Below, piece after piece: positions 26,032-35,420 of a stretch of DNA of 64,000 nt. The notes under the pieces are model-generated. The model saw only the letters and a program-made list of their open reading frames with translations, was not told the origin of the DNA and did no database searches. Location: contig JASGJS010000001.1 of assembly GCA_047601185.1 (NCBI GenBank), forward strand, positions 1,054,001-1,118,000, read 5' to 3'. Positions within the stretch are counted from its first letter, which is position 1. Each line of letters opens with the position of its first letter. Both the position numbers and the translations under genes were made by a program. Source of the stretch: JASGJS01 sp047601185 (GTDB lineage: Bacteria > Pseudomonadota > Gammaproteobacteria > JAURND01).

Positions 26032-27498
26032 ATGTTAAAAAATGATGTCAAAGACCAAGCCCCACAAAAGCGCTACATGCCAATTTACAAAGTGCTGCTC
26101 GCAGACACTTTCACCCCTATAGCAGCCTTAGAATGTTTGAGAAAAAAATATTCAGAAGTGATTTTATTAGAATCTGGCGTGAAGTTTCGTGATGTTGGAA
26201 CTTGTTCATTCTTAGGCGTTGATCCTTATGCGCGTTTTTGCACTAAAAATGGCAAAACGACTATTACAGTTGAACATCAAGAAATACAGCATGAAACCGA
26301 TCCTCTAGCATTATTAAGAAAATTTCATCAAGATCATCAGTGTATTTTGGAGGAAAACCCTGAACATGAAGATCTCACTAATATCGGGCAGATGATGGGA
26401 TTTTTTGCCCACGATGCCGTGCATTATTTCGAAGAACTTCCCAAGACACAGGTTGAGACTCAAGATTATCCTGATATGTTATTTAATTTCTATCGTATTA
26501 ATGTCATCTTTAATCATGAAAAAAACCAATTAATTTTGGCTTTGATTGTAGAAGTAGGAGATGATTTAGCGCAGGTTTGTGAAGATGCGTATCAAGAATT
26601 AGATGCGCTCATAAAATTTCTTCAAACAGTCAAAACGGTATTTAGAGCTGTTCCAACCGAAAAAACCTCACCGTTTTCTTTTGACATAGACTGTAGTGAC
26701 GAAGTATTTGCTCAGAAAGTCAAGCAAGCGCAAGCTTATATTCAAGCCGGTGATGCATTTCAAATTGTCTTATCTCGCACCTTTTCAAAACCATTTGCTG
26801 CAGATCCCTTGTCCGTTTATCGTACCCTGCGCTACAGCAACCCCACGCCCTATATGTTTTATTTGGCTACTCCAGCGTTTGTGGCTTTTGGTGCCTCGCC
26901 CGAAAGATTAGTCAGTCTAACCGATCGAGAGGTGGTGATTACGCCGATTGCGGGCACGGTACCCATAGGACAGGATGATCCACAAGTCTTGTTGGAAAAA
27001 TTAAAAAATGATCCGAAAGAACGCGCTGAGCATATGATGTTAGTAGATCTCGCCAGAAATGATATTGGCGCGGTTTGCGAAATAGGCAGTGTGCAGGTAG
27101 CGGCTTGTATGCAACCACAACGTCTCACGCATGTGATGCATATGGTCAGTGATGTGAAAGGTCGTTTAGCCGAAGCGTATGATGCTTTTGATTTATTAAG
27201 GCATACGTTTCCAGCAGGGACTTTAAGTGGTGCACCTAAAATTCGTGCCTTAGAAATTATTGCAGAATTGGAATCTTCAAAGCGATACCTTTACGGAGGC
27301 GCTATTTGCAAAATAGATGTCCGTGGTAATTTGGACAGTTGCATTATCATTCGCACAGCGGTGGTGAAAGATGGAACCATCGCAATTCGTACAGGGGCAG
27401 GCATTGTGTTTGACTCCAATCCACTGAATGAAGTCAATGAAACGCAACATAAAGCGAAAGGAATGTTAACAGCAATCAATTCAGTTGAATGCGCGTGA
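26032..27498 (+). CDS. trpE: Anthranilate synthase component I
   Basis: TrpE makes anthranilate from chorismate using ammonia from TrpG. The 488-residue protein has the feedback-site LLES block (VILLESGVKFRDVG), YIQAGDAFQIVLSRTF, YRTLRYSNPTPYMFYL, FGASPERLV, PIAGTVPIG, DLARNDIGAVC, HTFPAGTLSGAPKIRA and IRTGAGIVFDSNP. The LLES site suggests inhibition by tryptophan. ATG 26032 is preferred to an upstream TTG. It heads a seven-gene trp operon and is separated from trpG by 8 bases. Confidence 0.96.
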   Translation: MLKNDVKDQAPQKRYMPIYKVLLADTFTPIAALECLRKKYSEVILLESGVKFRDVGTCSFLGVDPYARFCTKNGKTTITVEHQEIQHETDPLALLRKFHQDHQCILEENPEHEDLTNIGQMMGFFAHDAVHYFEELPKTQVETQDYPDMLFNFYRINVIFNHEKNQLILALIVEVGDDLAQVCEDAYQELDALIKFLQTVKTVFRAVPTEKTSPFSFDIDCSDEVFAQKVKQAQAYIQAGDAFQIVLSRTFSKPFAADPLSVYRTLRYSNPTPYMFYLATPAFVAFGASPERLVSLTDREVVITPIAGTVPIGQDDPQVLLEKLKNDPKERAEHMMLVDLARNDIGAVCEIGSVQVAACMQPQRLTHVMHMVSDVKGRLAEAYDAFDLLRHTFPAGTLSGAPKIRALEIIAELESSKRYLYGGAICKIDVRGNLDSCIIIRTAVVKDGTIAIRTGAGIVFDSNPLNEVNETQHKAKGMLTAINSVECA

Positions 27499-27506
27499 GA
27501 AAATCT

Positions 27507-28109
27507 ATGATTTTGATGATTGATAATTATGACAGTTTTGTTTACAACTTGTATCAAGGGGTGGCACAGCCTGATCTGCCTGTGAAAGTGGTGCGCAACG
27601 ATAAAATTTCATTGCAGGAAATTGCCGCACTCCACCCTTTAGGCATTATTTTATCGCCCGGCCCTGGACGGCCCGAAAATGCGGGGATTTGTATTCCATT
27701 AATTCAACAATTCAGTGGAAAAGTGCCTATTTTTGGTGTTTGTTTAGGCCACCAAGCAATTGCAATGGCTTTTGGAGGCCGCGTGATCGCCGCCCAGCAA
27801 ATTGTCCATGGAAAAGCTTATCCCGTCTGCCATTATCAACGAGGATTGTATCAATCGATGCCAGTGCCTTTTATGGCGGCGCGCTATCATTCGTTGATGG
27901 TGGATAAAGAAAGTTTTCCGGAAGACTTAATGATAGAAGCCAGAAGTGTCGGCGATGTGATAATGGCAATACGCCATCGTCATCATTTAACGTTTGGCGT
28001 GCAATTTCATCCAGAATCGATTTTAACACCGCAAGGCGGAATTATTTTAAAAGAATTTGTGCATGTGGCGCGAAATTTCAGTGCCTCCAGAGAGGCGGTC
28101 TTATGTTGA
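27507..28109 (+). CDS. trpG: Anthranilate synthase component II (glutamine amidotransferase)
   Basis: The 200-residue class I amidotransferase supplies ammonia to TrpE. It shows MIDNYDSFVYNL, ILSPGPGRPENAG, the catalytic Cys in FGVCLGHQAIA and the His/Glu pair in FGVQFHPESIL. It is a separate gene, not fused to trpD as in E. coli. An ATG at 27489 overlapping trpE is possible, but the family starts just before MILMIDNYDSF. It overlaps trpD by 7 bases. Confidence 0.95.
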   Translation: MILMIDNYDSFVYNLYQGVAQPDLPVKVVRNDKISLQEIAALHPLGIILSPGPGRPENAGICIPLIQQFSGKVPIFGVCLGHQAIAMAFGGRVIAAQQIVHGKAYPVCHYQRGLYQSMPVPFMAARYHSLMVDKESFPEDLMIEARSVGDVIMAIRHRHHLTFGVQFHPESILTPQGGIILKEFVHVARNFSASREAVLC

Positions 28110-29101
28110 AAAAATATTTGCAACATTTATTAAACCGCGATGATTTGCCTCGAATAGGCTGCCAAGAAGCGATACTGAAAGTGTTTGAAGATGAAACGCC
28201 CGTCGAACAAACGGCGGCTTTTTTAGCTTTACTCCATGCCAAAGGAGAAACTGCCGAAGAAATATTAGGCGTCATTGATGCCTTGAAACAACACATGCAG
28301 CCTGTGGTCCTGCATCATAAAGTTTTAGATATTGTTGGAACGGGCGGTGATGGAGCCGGGTCCATTAATCTCTCTACCGGTGCTGCCATTTTAGCCGCCA
28401 GTTGTGGTGTGAAAATTGCTAAGCATGGCAATCGCGCAGTATCTTCTTTATGTGGTTCAGCAGATGTGTTGGAAGCGTTAAAAATTAATATTCATTTGTC
28501 AGCAGATGCTATTGCTGCCTGTATTGAAGCATTTGGAATGGGATTTTATTTTGCACCAAATTTTAATCCTCTATTAACACAATTAAAAACCATTAGGCGT
28601 CATTTGGCAATTCCCACCGTTCTGAATTTAGTAGGACCTTTTTTAAATCCTGCACAGCCTAAACACTATCTGATGGGCGTTTCTTCGCCGCGCTTATTAC
28701 CTGTTTATGCAGATATTTTATCCAAGTTAACAGTAGGGAAATCAGTAGTTGTTCACAGTGAAGGATTAGATGAAATGAGCTGTTGTGGTGAAACACAGGT
28801 CATAGAAATTGAGAATGGCCAGAAGAAATCCTACAAAATAACACCAAAAATGCTAGGTTTAACTGAAATTTCTCGTGACGCTTTAAAAGGCGGGGATGCT
28901 AATACCAATGCAACAATTCTCCGCGCTGCTTTGTCAGGTGAAAAAAGTACCGTTTCAGAATCGTTAATTTTAAATGCAGCCATGGCGATTTATCTGTATG
29001 GATTAGAGAAAAATTTACCTTCAGCTGTTGCGAGAGCACAAGAAAATTTATACCAAGGTTGTGCTTTAGAGGTGCTAAAAAAATGGCAGTGTATGTCGTG
29101 A
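28103..29101 (+). CDS. trpD: Anthranilate phosphoribosyltransferase
   Basis: TrpD joins anthranilate to PRPP. The 332-residue protein carries DIVGTGGDGAGSINLSTGAAILAA, KHGNRAVSSLCGSADVLEAL, FAPNFNPLL, NLVGPFLNPA and HSEGLDEMSCCGETQ. The next operon gene, trpC, is displaced by 325 bases containing repeat copy B3, the only large gap in the operon. Confidence 0.95.
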   Translation: MLKKYLQHLLNRDDLPRIGCQEAILKVFEDETPVEQTAAFLALLHAKGETAEEILGVIDALKQHMQPVVLHHKVLDIVGTGGDGAGSINLSTGAAILAASCGVKIAKHGNRAVSSLCGSADVLEALKINIHLSADAIAACIEAFGMGFYFAPNFNPLLTQLKTIRRHLAIPTVLNLVGPFLNPAQPKHYLMGVSSPRLLPVYADILSKLTVGKSVVVHSEGLDEMSCCGETQVIEIENGQKKSYKITPKMLGLTEISRDALKGGDANTNATILRAALSGEKSTVSESLILNAAMAIYLYGLEKNLPSAVARAQENLYQGCALEVLKKWQCMS

Positions 29102-29115
29102 TTGTGGAAATGCCT

Positions 29116-29335
29116 CTACCTCGACGTCGCGCGGGAAAAGCAGCGGGCTAGCAGCCCGCGCTCCCAGGCTCGAGCCTCATTCAAGTTAAAGCTATCATCA
29201 AACATGAGAGTTCTTTCTTTGATGTTATAAAGCTTCAGAACGCAGCAGACTTTCACTTGGCGCTTTGTCATGAAAGGCGCATGTTGGGAGCGCGGGCTGC
29301 TAGCCCGCTGCTTTTCCCGCGCGACATCGAGGTAG
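29116..29335. repeat. Family B element nested in A-type ends (copy B3), inside the trp operon
   Basis: The outer ends ctacctcgacgtc and gacatcgaggtag are inverted, followed inward by gcgggaaaagcagcgggct and its partner, then ctccca/tgggag. The interior is in the opposite orientation to B2 and B4. This is the most complete copy (220 bp) and fills most of the gap between trpD and trpC; no other feature is seen there. Confidence 0.85.
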
Positions 29336-29426
29336 CGAGCGTTGTAGAACGTCAGGTTCAGTTTTTTTAAACAAGTTCACGTTTTAAACAAGTTTTGATT
29401 TTTTAACTATGCTTCAGGAATATGAT

Positions 29427-30233
29427 ATGATAAATGATAGATTAATCCCCATTCTACAAAATAAAAAGCAAGAAATTGCGATTTTAAAACAATTAATTGC
29501 CAATGATGCTGAGCATGTTATTGCGCGTGTTTTGCTGGGTGAAAAATTATCTTTTTTCCCCAGAAATTCTTTTGAACTCGCCATCGCAAGAGGAGACTTT
29601 ATTAAAATCATCGCCGAAATCAAGCGTCACTCTCCTTCAAAAGGGCAGCTTGCAACCATCACAGATCCTTTATGCCTAGCAAAAGAATATCAAGCAGCGG
29701 GTGCCAGCGCCATTTCTATTCTCACCGATTTTCACGGCTTTAAAGGATCTTTAGAAGATTTAAAACAGGTGAAAACGCATTTAACCGGCATACCGCTTTT
29801 GCGCAAAGATTTTTTACTAGAACCCATCCAAATTGCCGAATCGATTGTGGCTGGTGCGGATTGTATCTTGCTCATCGCCACGATTTTAGGGCATACATTA
29901 CCAGAAATGATAAAAGTGGCAGAACAGTTGCAGATCGATGCGTTGGTAGAGGTCCATACAGCCGCTGAACTGGAGTTGGCGCTCGAAAGTGGTGCTAAAA
30001 TCATTGGCGTGAATAACCGAGATTTGCATAGTTTTCAAGTTAATACGCAATGCGCTTTTGATTTAATCCAACATATTCCAAAAGATATCATTGCAGTAGC
30101 AGAGTCTGGCATCCACGACCCTGCTTTAGCGCGAGAGTATTATGCAGCAGGATTTTCCGCTGTGTTAGTTGGTGAAGCATTGGTTAAGTTAGAAAGCCCT
30201 ACAGCCTGGATTCATGCATGCCATGTTGATTAA
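29427..30233 (+). CDS. trpC: Indole-3-glycerol phosphate synthase
   Basis: TrpC closes the indole ring from CdRP. The 268-residue TIM-barrel protein has IAEIKRHSPSKGQL, ILTDFHGFKGSLEDL, LRKDFLLEPIQI, ALVEVHTAAELELAL, IGVNNRDLHSF and AESGIHDPA, containing the usual catalytic Lys and Glu positions. It is not fused to trpF. I chose ATG 29427 because CAGGA precedes it; 29409 would add six residues. Confidence 0.94.
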   Translation: MINDRLIPILQNKKQEIAILKQLIANDAEHVIARVLLGEKLSFFPRNSFELAIARGDFIKIIAEIKRHSPSKGQLATITDPLCLAKEYQAAGASAISILTDFHGFKGSLEDLKQVKTHLTGIPLLRKDFLLEPIQIAESIVAGADCILLIATILGHTLPEMIKVAEQLQIDALVEVHTAAELELALESGAKIIGVNNRDLHSFQVNTQCAFDLIQHIPKDIIAVAESGIHDPALAREYYAAGFSAVLVGEALVKLESPTAWIHACHVD

Positions 30234-30846
30234 AATTTGTGGTATTACAGATGCAACGCTGGCTTATCAGGCCGCTAAAGCGGGTGCTCATTATATTGGA
30301 TTGATTAGGGTGGCGCATTCAAAACGTGTTGTCCAGAGAGAAAATGTGGATGAAATCGTGCGAGCTACCCGATTGGGAGGTGCTGAACCCGTGGCTATTT
30401 TTTCAGAAGCAAATGCGTCTGAAATCATCCATTTTTGCGAGTTATTTCACATTCATCATGTACAATTGCATGGTTATCAAGCTAAAAAGGCCGAAAGTCA
30501 ATTGCCTGAAAATTTGCATCGAATCTATGTATGTGAAGTCGGATCTCATGGAAAAATTTCAGCGGAAGATATTCAGCAAACTTCACAATTAAACCCGCAA
30601 AGAGATTTTTTATTATTTGATTCTCCAACACCCGGCAGTGGATTGGCTTTTGATTGGCAACATTTTTCATATTCAGGGGATTTTCGTTGGTTTTTGGCGG
30701 GCGGATTGCAGCGTCAAAACGTTGCGCATGCCATTCAATCTGTAAATCCTGATGGAGTCGATGTTTCTAGTGGCGTTGAAAATGCGGCTGGCGAAAAAAC
30801 GTTACAGTTCATTGCGGATTTTATTAAACAGGTGTCGTTATGTTAA
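30223..30846 (+). CDS. trpF: Phosphoribosylanthranilate isomerase
   Basis: TrpF performs the Amadori rearrangement before TrpC. The 207-residue barrel starts LIKICGITDATLA with the catalytic Cys, followed by VQLHG, LLFDSPTPGSGLAFDW, FLAGGLQRQNVAHAI and DGVDVSSGVENAAGEK with the catalytic Asp. FLFDSxxxGGTGxxFDW is more usual than DSPTPGSGLAFDW. ATG 30214 is an alternative start. It overlaps trpC and trpB by about 10 and 7 bases. Confidence 0.93.
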   Translation: MLIKICGITDATLAYQAAKAGAHYIGLIRVAHSKRVVQRENVDEIVRATRLGGAEPVAIFSEANASEIIHFCELFHIHHVQLHGYQAKKAESQLPENLHRIYVCEVGSHGKISAEDIQQTSQLNPQRDFLLFDSPTPGSGLAFDWQHFSYSGDFRWFLAGGLQRQNVAHAIQSVNPDGVDVSSGVENAAGEKTLQFIADFIKQVSLC

Positions 30847-32027
30847 ATGTATTAGCTGCAAAAAAATGTCGATATCAAGGTTTTGGGGGAGCCTATCTTC
30901 CAGAAATTCTTATGCCCGCTTTGGAGGGATTGATTGATCATTGGAAATATTTTAAAAAAGATCCAGAATTTAAAAAAACCTTAACCCGCATTTTAAAAAA
31001 TTTTGCTGGGCGGCCCACAGCATTTTCTGAGATTCCCAATTTCGCTTCTGTCATCGCTGGCCCAAGAATTTTCTTAAAACGTGAAGATTTATTGCACACG
31101 GGTGCACATAAATTAAATAATGCCTTAGGGCAGTGTCTGTTAGCGCAACAAATGGGAAAAACCCGCATCATTGCCGAAACTGGCGCAGGCCAACATGGTG
31201 TCGCAACCGCTGCAGCCTGTGCACATTTAGGGATGGACTGCGAAATTTATATGGGCGTGCAAGATATGCAACGCCAAGCCTTGAACGTGCAGCGTATGCA
31301 TTTATTTGGCGCTAAAGTCACGCCAGTCCACAGTGGTGCTCAAACGTTAAAAGAAGCTGTCAATGCTGCTTTGCGCGATTGGTCATTTTCGTTTGAAAAC
31401 ACGCATTATTGCCTAGGCTCTGCATTAGGCCCGCATCCTTTTCCTGAAATGGTGGCTTACTTTCAATCCGTGATTGGTAAAGAAACACGTCAGCAATGTT
31501 TGCGTGAATTGGGGCATTTACCGGATTATGTGGTGGCTTGTGTTGGGGGCGGTTCAAATGCGATAGGGATGTTTTCAGCTTTTATTGCAAACGAAAACAT
31601 TAAATTAATGGGTGTGGAGGCTGGCGGAAAGGGAACTTCACCCGGTGAACATGCAGCACGTTTTTTGCATCCCAAGCCCGGCGTTTTACATGGCTGCTAC
31701 ACCTATTTATTGCAAGATGATTATGGACAAATTCAACCTACCCATTCCATTTCAGCAGGATTAGATTATCCTGCAGTAGGTCCTCAACATGCCGCATTAT
31801 ATGCAGCTGGCAGAGTCACTTATGTTGCTGTCAGCGATGATGAGGCAATTGCAGCCTTAAAATTATTGGCAAAAACAGAAGGGATTTTATGCGCTTTAGA
31901 ATCCGCTCATGCAATAGCCTATGTGATAAAAATGGCGGGTGATTTACCCAAAGACAAAGTGATTGTGGTGAATTTGTCGGGTAGAGGCGATAAAGATTTA
32001 GCACAAATAGGTCAAAGCGATGTCTAG
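30840..32027 (+). CDS. trpB: Tryptophan synthase beta chain
   Basis: TrpB condenses indole and serine. The 395-residue protein shows GFGGAYLPEILMPALE, the PLP-lysine block KREDLLHTGAHKLNNALGQ, ETGAGQHGVATAAACA, the COMM-like EIYMGVQDMQRQALNVQRM, CVGGGSNAIGMF, SISAGLDYPAVGPQHA and VNLSGRGDKD. It is a canonical trpB1-type sequence. It overlaps trpA by 8 bases, as expected for subunits of one complex. Confidence 0.96.
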   Translation: MLNVLAAKKCRYQGFGGAYLPEILMPALEGLIDHWKYFKKDPEFKKTLTRILKNFAGRPTAFSEIPNFASVIAGPRIFLKREDLLHTGAHKLNNALGQCLLAQQMGKTRIIAETGAGQHGVATAAACAHLGMDCEIYMGVQDMQRQALNVQRMHLFGAKVTPVHSGAQTLKEAVNAALRDWSFSFENTHYCLGSALGPHPFPEMVAYFQSVIGKETRQQCLRELGHLPDYVVACVGGGSNAIGMFSAFIANENIKLMGVEAGGKGTSPGEHAARFLHPKPGVLHGCYTYLLQDDYGQIQPTHSISAGLDYPAVGPQHAALYAAGRVTYVAVSDDEAIAALKLLAKTEGILCALESAHAIAYVIKMAGDLPKDKVIVVNLSGRGDKDLAQIGQSDV

Positions 32028-32778
32028 AATTCAAACCTTATTTCAACACAAAAAAGCTTATGTGGGTTATTTAACCATCGGCGTAGAAGGCTTAGAAAAT
32101 AACTATCAGCAAGCAAAGGCACTGATCGCCGGCGGTGTGAATATGTTAGAATTGGGTGTGCCTTTTTCGGATCCTGTCGCCGATGGAGTGGTGATTCAGC
32201 GCGCCTCTCTGCGCGCTTTGGAAAATGGCATCACGTTATGGGATGTGATTGAACTTGCCAAAAAAATACGCGCTGAGTTTGATATCCCACTGATCATTTT
32301 TAGTTATTTTAATCCCTTGTTAGCTGCAAAACCGCAACATTGGTTGTCTTTAGCACATGAAGCAGGCATTGATGGGGTGCTAGTGGTGGATTTGCCTTAT
32401 GAAGAAGGCCAAAGTTTTTATCGTTTGTGCCATCAACATCATCTCGATGCCATTGCGGTGATCACCCCAGCGACACCGCCAGCGCGTTTGCAGAAAATAG
32501 TTAAACACGCTAAAGGGTTTTTATATTACGCTTGTCAAAAGGGCACCACCGGTGTTCGTGCTGGGCTTCCAGATGACATGAAAGAAAAAATTCTGACCAT
32601 CAAACAACACAGCAATTTGCCAGTGGTGGTGGGTTTTGGTATTTCTGACAGGGAAAGCGTCCACAGTATTTTGCACGATGCAGAAGGGGTTGTGGTAGGC
32701 TCACGATTTATGCAAGCCATAGAAGATAAGGTTTCCTCGACACAATTAACCGAATTAGCACGTTCCTTCACGTTGTAA
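32020..32778 (+). CDS. trpA: Tryptophan synthase alpha chain
   Basis: TrpA splits indole-glycerol phosphate into indole and glyceraldehyde 3-phosphate. The 252-residue barrel has the catalytic Glu in MLELGVPFSDPVADG with the Asp eleven residues on, SYFNPLL, VVDLPYEEG, and GTTGVRAGLPDDM, VGFGISDRESV and GVVVGSRF. It ends four bases from the convergent GH15 gene and no terminator hairpin is visible between them. Confidence 0.96.
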   Translation: MSRIQTLFQHKKAYVGYLTIGVEGLENNYQQAKALIAGGVNMLELGVPFSDPVADGVVIQRASLRALENGITLWDVIELAKKIRAEFDIPLIIFSYFNPLLAAKPQHWLSLAHEAGIDGVLVVDLPYEEGQSFYRLCHQHHLDAIAVITPATPPARLQKIVKHAKGFLYYACQKGTTGVRAGLPDDMKEKILTIKQHSNLPVVVGFGISDRESVHSILHDAEGVVVGSRFMQAIEDKVSSTQLTELARSFTL

Positions 32779-32782
32779 AAAA

Positions 32783-34603
32783 TTATTTCTCAAAATTGGT
32801 CTTCTGAAAAGATTTTTTCTGCAACGCCAATGCAGCAGTAATGAAAGAAAGGTGGGTCAATGCTTGGGGGAAATTCCCGAGCATTTGCCCGGTTTTGGTA
32901 TCATATTCTTCCGAAAATAAGCCTAAATGATTTCCTGTGGCGAGTGCCCGCTCAAACACTTTTCGCGCAAATTTGAAACGATTTTGTTTGGCTAAACAAA
33001 TCACCAACCAAAAACTGCAAGCTAAAAATACACCTTCTTCACTTTTGAAATCATCGGTATGGCGGGGATAACGCAATAACAACCCATCTTCTTGCAATTC
33101 TTTCCAGATCGCATCGGTAGTGCGGATCATCCGCTCGTCATCAAACTCAATAAATCCGATAATCGGCATTAATAATAACCCGCCATCTAAATGCGGATTG
33201 CCAAATGCTTGGATAAAAATGCCGCGTTTTGCATCATAACCTTCGGTTTCAATGGTTTGGCGAATTTTGCGTCGCAATCTGCGCCATTTTGCTAACGGCA
33301 CATCTTGTTGAAAATGGTGCGCTAATTTCAGTCCGCAGTCTAGAGCAATCCAGCACATCACTTTGGATAAGACGAAGTGTTGTTGATGATCGCGCATTTC
33401 CCAAATACCTGAATCAGGGCGTGTCCAATTCTCACAAATAAATTCAATGATTTCGACGAGAAAATCCCAATAGGCTCTATCGGGGGTATAGCCACATTGA
33501 TGCCAATTCCAGGCGAGGGCGAGTAATTCACCGTAAATATCAAATTGCAACTGACCGGCAGCGGCATTGCCAATACGCACTGGACGCGCTCTTTTATAAC
33601 CAGAGAGTGGCAGGGTATATTCTTGTAATCGCGTTTCGCCGGCTACGCCAAACACGACTTGTAATCCTTCAGCACTGCTATGACTGCTGCGCGCAATAAA
33701 ACGGCCAAACCCTTCCGCTTCTTTGACAAAACCCAATTGCGCGAGACTGTGGACAGAGAAATAAGAGTCTCTCACCCAGCTATAACGGTAATCCCAGTTG
33801 CGGTTACGATGCGGAGATTCGGGTAGGGAAGTGGTGGCTGCAGCGGCAATCGCACCGGTCGGTGCATTGGAAAGTGCTTTTAAGACCAGTGCTGAGCGAG
33901 CGACTAAAGGGGCATACGGTCCTTCAATCGGAAAAGCTTGTTCAAACCATCGGCACCACCATTTTTGCGTTTCTTGTAATCGCCATTCCAACTCATCCAC
34001 AGAAGGGACTTGGATCCAATTTTTATCGAGTTCTGCAGGTTTGTTATACAGAATGGAAAGATGAAAACGACTATTTTTTTTAACGGTAAAAGTGGCGGTG
34101 AGTTCGTGCTGTGTTTTCAATTTCAAGGGGAGATCGCCTGAAATGAGTAAACCGTGGCTGCCACCCATCGCGATAAAAGCGGAGTGTTTATACGGTTTAA
34201 TCCAAGGTTTAATCGTGCCGTAGTCAAAGCGTGGCAGTAGGTTCAATTTAAATTGCATTTTGCCTGAAATGCCAATCACAATCCGAATAATTTGTTGATA
34301 AGGATTGCGCATCCCGCCTTCGCGCATTGGAAAAAAATCGATGACCACGGCTTTAGCGTCACGGCTTTGAAAATACGTTTCTAAAATCATGCTATTCGAT
34401 TGGTAGCGTTGTGTAACCGTAAACGATCCCGTAGGGCAGAGTTGACAGTAACCTGCCTTTCTCCAATCTAATAAACGTCCAAAACAACTCGCTGAATCCA
34501 CGCGCGGCATGCAGCACCAATCAATCGAGCCCTGTTTTGAAATTAAAGCGCTCGAGTGACAATCGCCAATATAACCGTAATCTTGAATGGCAGGACGTGG
34601 CAT
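32783..34603 (-). CDS. Glycoside hydrolase family 15 protein (glucoamylase/trehalase-like)
   Basis: The 606-residue protein has an N-terminal beta domain (IQDYGYIGDCHSSALISKQGSIDWCCMPRVDS) and a C-terminal (alpha/alpha)6 barrel with RNWDYRYSWVRDSYFSVHSL, the GH15 active-site signature. Such proteins release glucose from alpha-glucans or trehalose; no signal peptide is seen, so it probably acts in the cytoplasm. GGAGG precedes the ATG; a longer frame runs into the next gene. It is the last gene of the gnd-SDR-GH15 operon, 4 bases after the SDR gene. Substrate unknown. Confidence 0.85.
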   Translation of the reverse strand: MPRPAIQDYGYIGDCHSSALISKQGSIDWCCMPRVDSASCFGRLLDWRKAGYCQLCPTGSFTVTQRYQSNSMILETYFQSRDAKAVVIDFFPMREGGMRNPYQQIIRIVIGISGKMQFKLNLLPRFDYGTIKPWIKPYKHSAFIAMGGSHGLLISGDLPLKLKTQHELTATFTVKKNSRFHLSILYNKPAELDKNWIQVPSVDELEWRLQETQKWWCRWFEQAFPIEGPYAPLVARSALVLKALSNAPTGAIAAAATTSLPESPHRNRNWDYRYSWVRDSYFSVHSLAQLGFVKEAEGFGRFIARSSHSSAEGLQVVFGVAGETRLQEYTLPLSGYKRARPVRIGNAAAGQLQFDIYGELLALAWNWHQCGYTPDRAYWDFLVEIIEFICENWTRPDSGIWEMRDHQQHFVLSKVMCWIALDCGLKLAHHFQQDVPLAKWRRLRRKIRQTIETEGYDAKRGIFIQAFGNPHLDGGLLLMPIIGFIEFDDERMIRTTDAIWKELQEDGLLLRYPRHTDDFKSEEGVFLACSFWLVICLAKQNRFKFARKVFERALATGNHLGLFSEEYDTKTGQMLGNFPQALTHLSFITAALALQKKSFQKTNFEK

Positions 34604-34607
34604 GGTG

Positions 34608-35420
34608 CTATCCTCCGGTGGTGAAACCTGGGAATAAACACATCCCTCCATCCACAAAAATACTTGCCCCTTGCACATAATCGGATTGATCAGACGCTAG
34701 CCAGACAGCGACATTGCCAATATCGGTCGGTTCACCGACGCGACCATCTGGAATTAATTCGAGTAAACTTTTTTCAGCGGCGGGCGTTGTCCAGGCTTTT
34801 TGATTGATGTGCGTTTTAATGGCCCCCGGTGCGATACTATTTACGCGAATTTGATGGGCGGCAAGTTCTTGCGCTAAGGTGCGCATGAGCTGGTCAACCC
34901 CACCTTTGGAAGCAGCATAATTGCAATGTCCTGCCCAAGGAATAATTTGATGCACCGAGCTGATACAAATAATTTTACCGGCGGCTTTGGAGATACTGGA
35001 ATTGACCCCTTGTTTGATAAAAATTCTGGCGGCTTGCTGCGAACATAAAAAATAACCGGTGAGATTGACATTGATCACCGCTTGCCATTGTTCTATTGTC
35101 ATGTCGACGAGAGGACTGTCACGCTGAATTCCCGCATTATTCACTAAAATATCTAAGGTATTGACCGTTTTCACCGCCTCGGCAAATAAATTTTCGACTT
35201 GCTTCGGATCGCTAACGTCGCCTTGAATCGCATAAGCTTGTCCACCGGCTTGTTTAATGTCATCGACCACACGCTCAGCTTGGTCAGGCGCTGTCACATA
35301 ATTCACAATGACGGTAGCGCCCGCCGCGGCGAGTGCTTTAGCAACAGCCTCACCAATCCCTGAATTGGCGCCGGTGACCAACGCTTTCTGTTGGTTTAAG
35401 GGGAGATTATTTGAATTCAC
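34608..35420 (-). CDS. Short-chain dehydrogenase, glucose 1-dehydrogenase-like
   Basis: The 270-residue SDR has the nucleotide loop TGANSGIGEAVAKALA at about residues 16-31, NNAG, the catalytic Ser in ICISSVHQ, YAASKGG (Tyr and Lys), and the C-terminal ASIFVDGGMCLFPGF typical of bacterial glucose 1-dehydrogenases. It starts at GTG with AGGAG before it, overlapping the gnd stop by 14 bases. Placed with 6-phosphogluconate dehydrogenase and a glucan hydrolase, glucose oxidation to gluconate is plausible; the true substrate is unproven. Confidence 0.8.
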   Translation of the reverse strand: MNSNNLPLNQQKALVTGANSGIGEAVAKALAAAGATVIVNYVTAPDQAERVVDDIKQAGGQAYAIQGDVSDPKQVENLFAEAVKTVNTLDILVNNAGIQRDSPLVDMTIEQWQAVINVNLTGYFLCSQQAARIFIKQGVNSSISKAAGKIICISSVHQIIPWAGHCNYAASKGGVDQLMRTLAQELAAHQIRVNSIAPGAIKTHINQKAWTTPAAEKSLLELIPDGRVGEPTDIGNVAVWLASDQSDYVQGASIFVDGGMCLFPGFTTGG

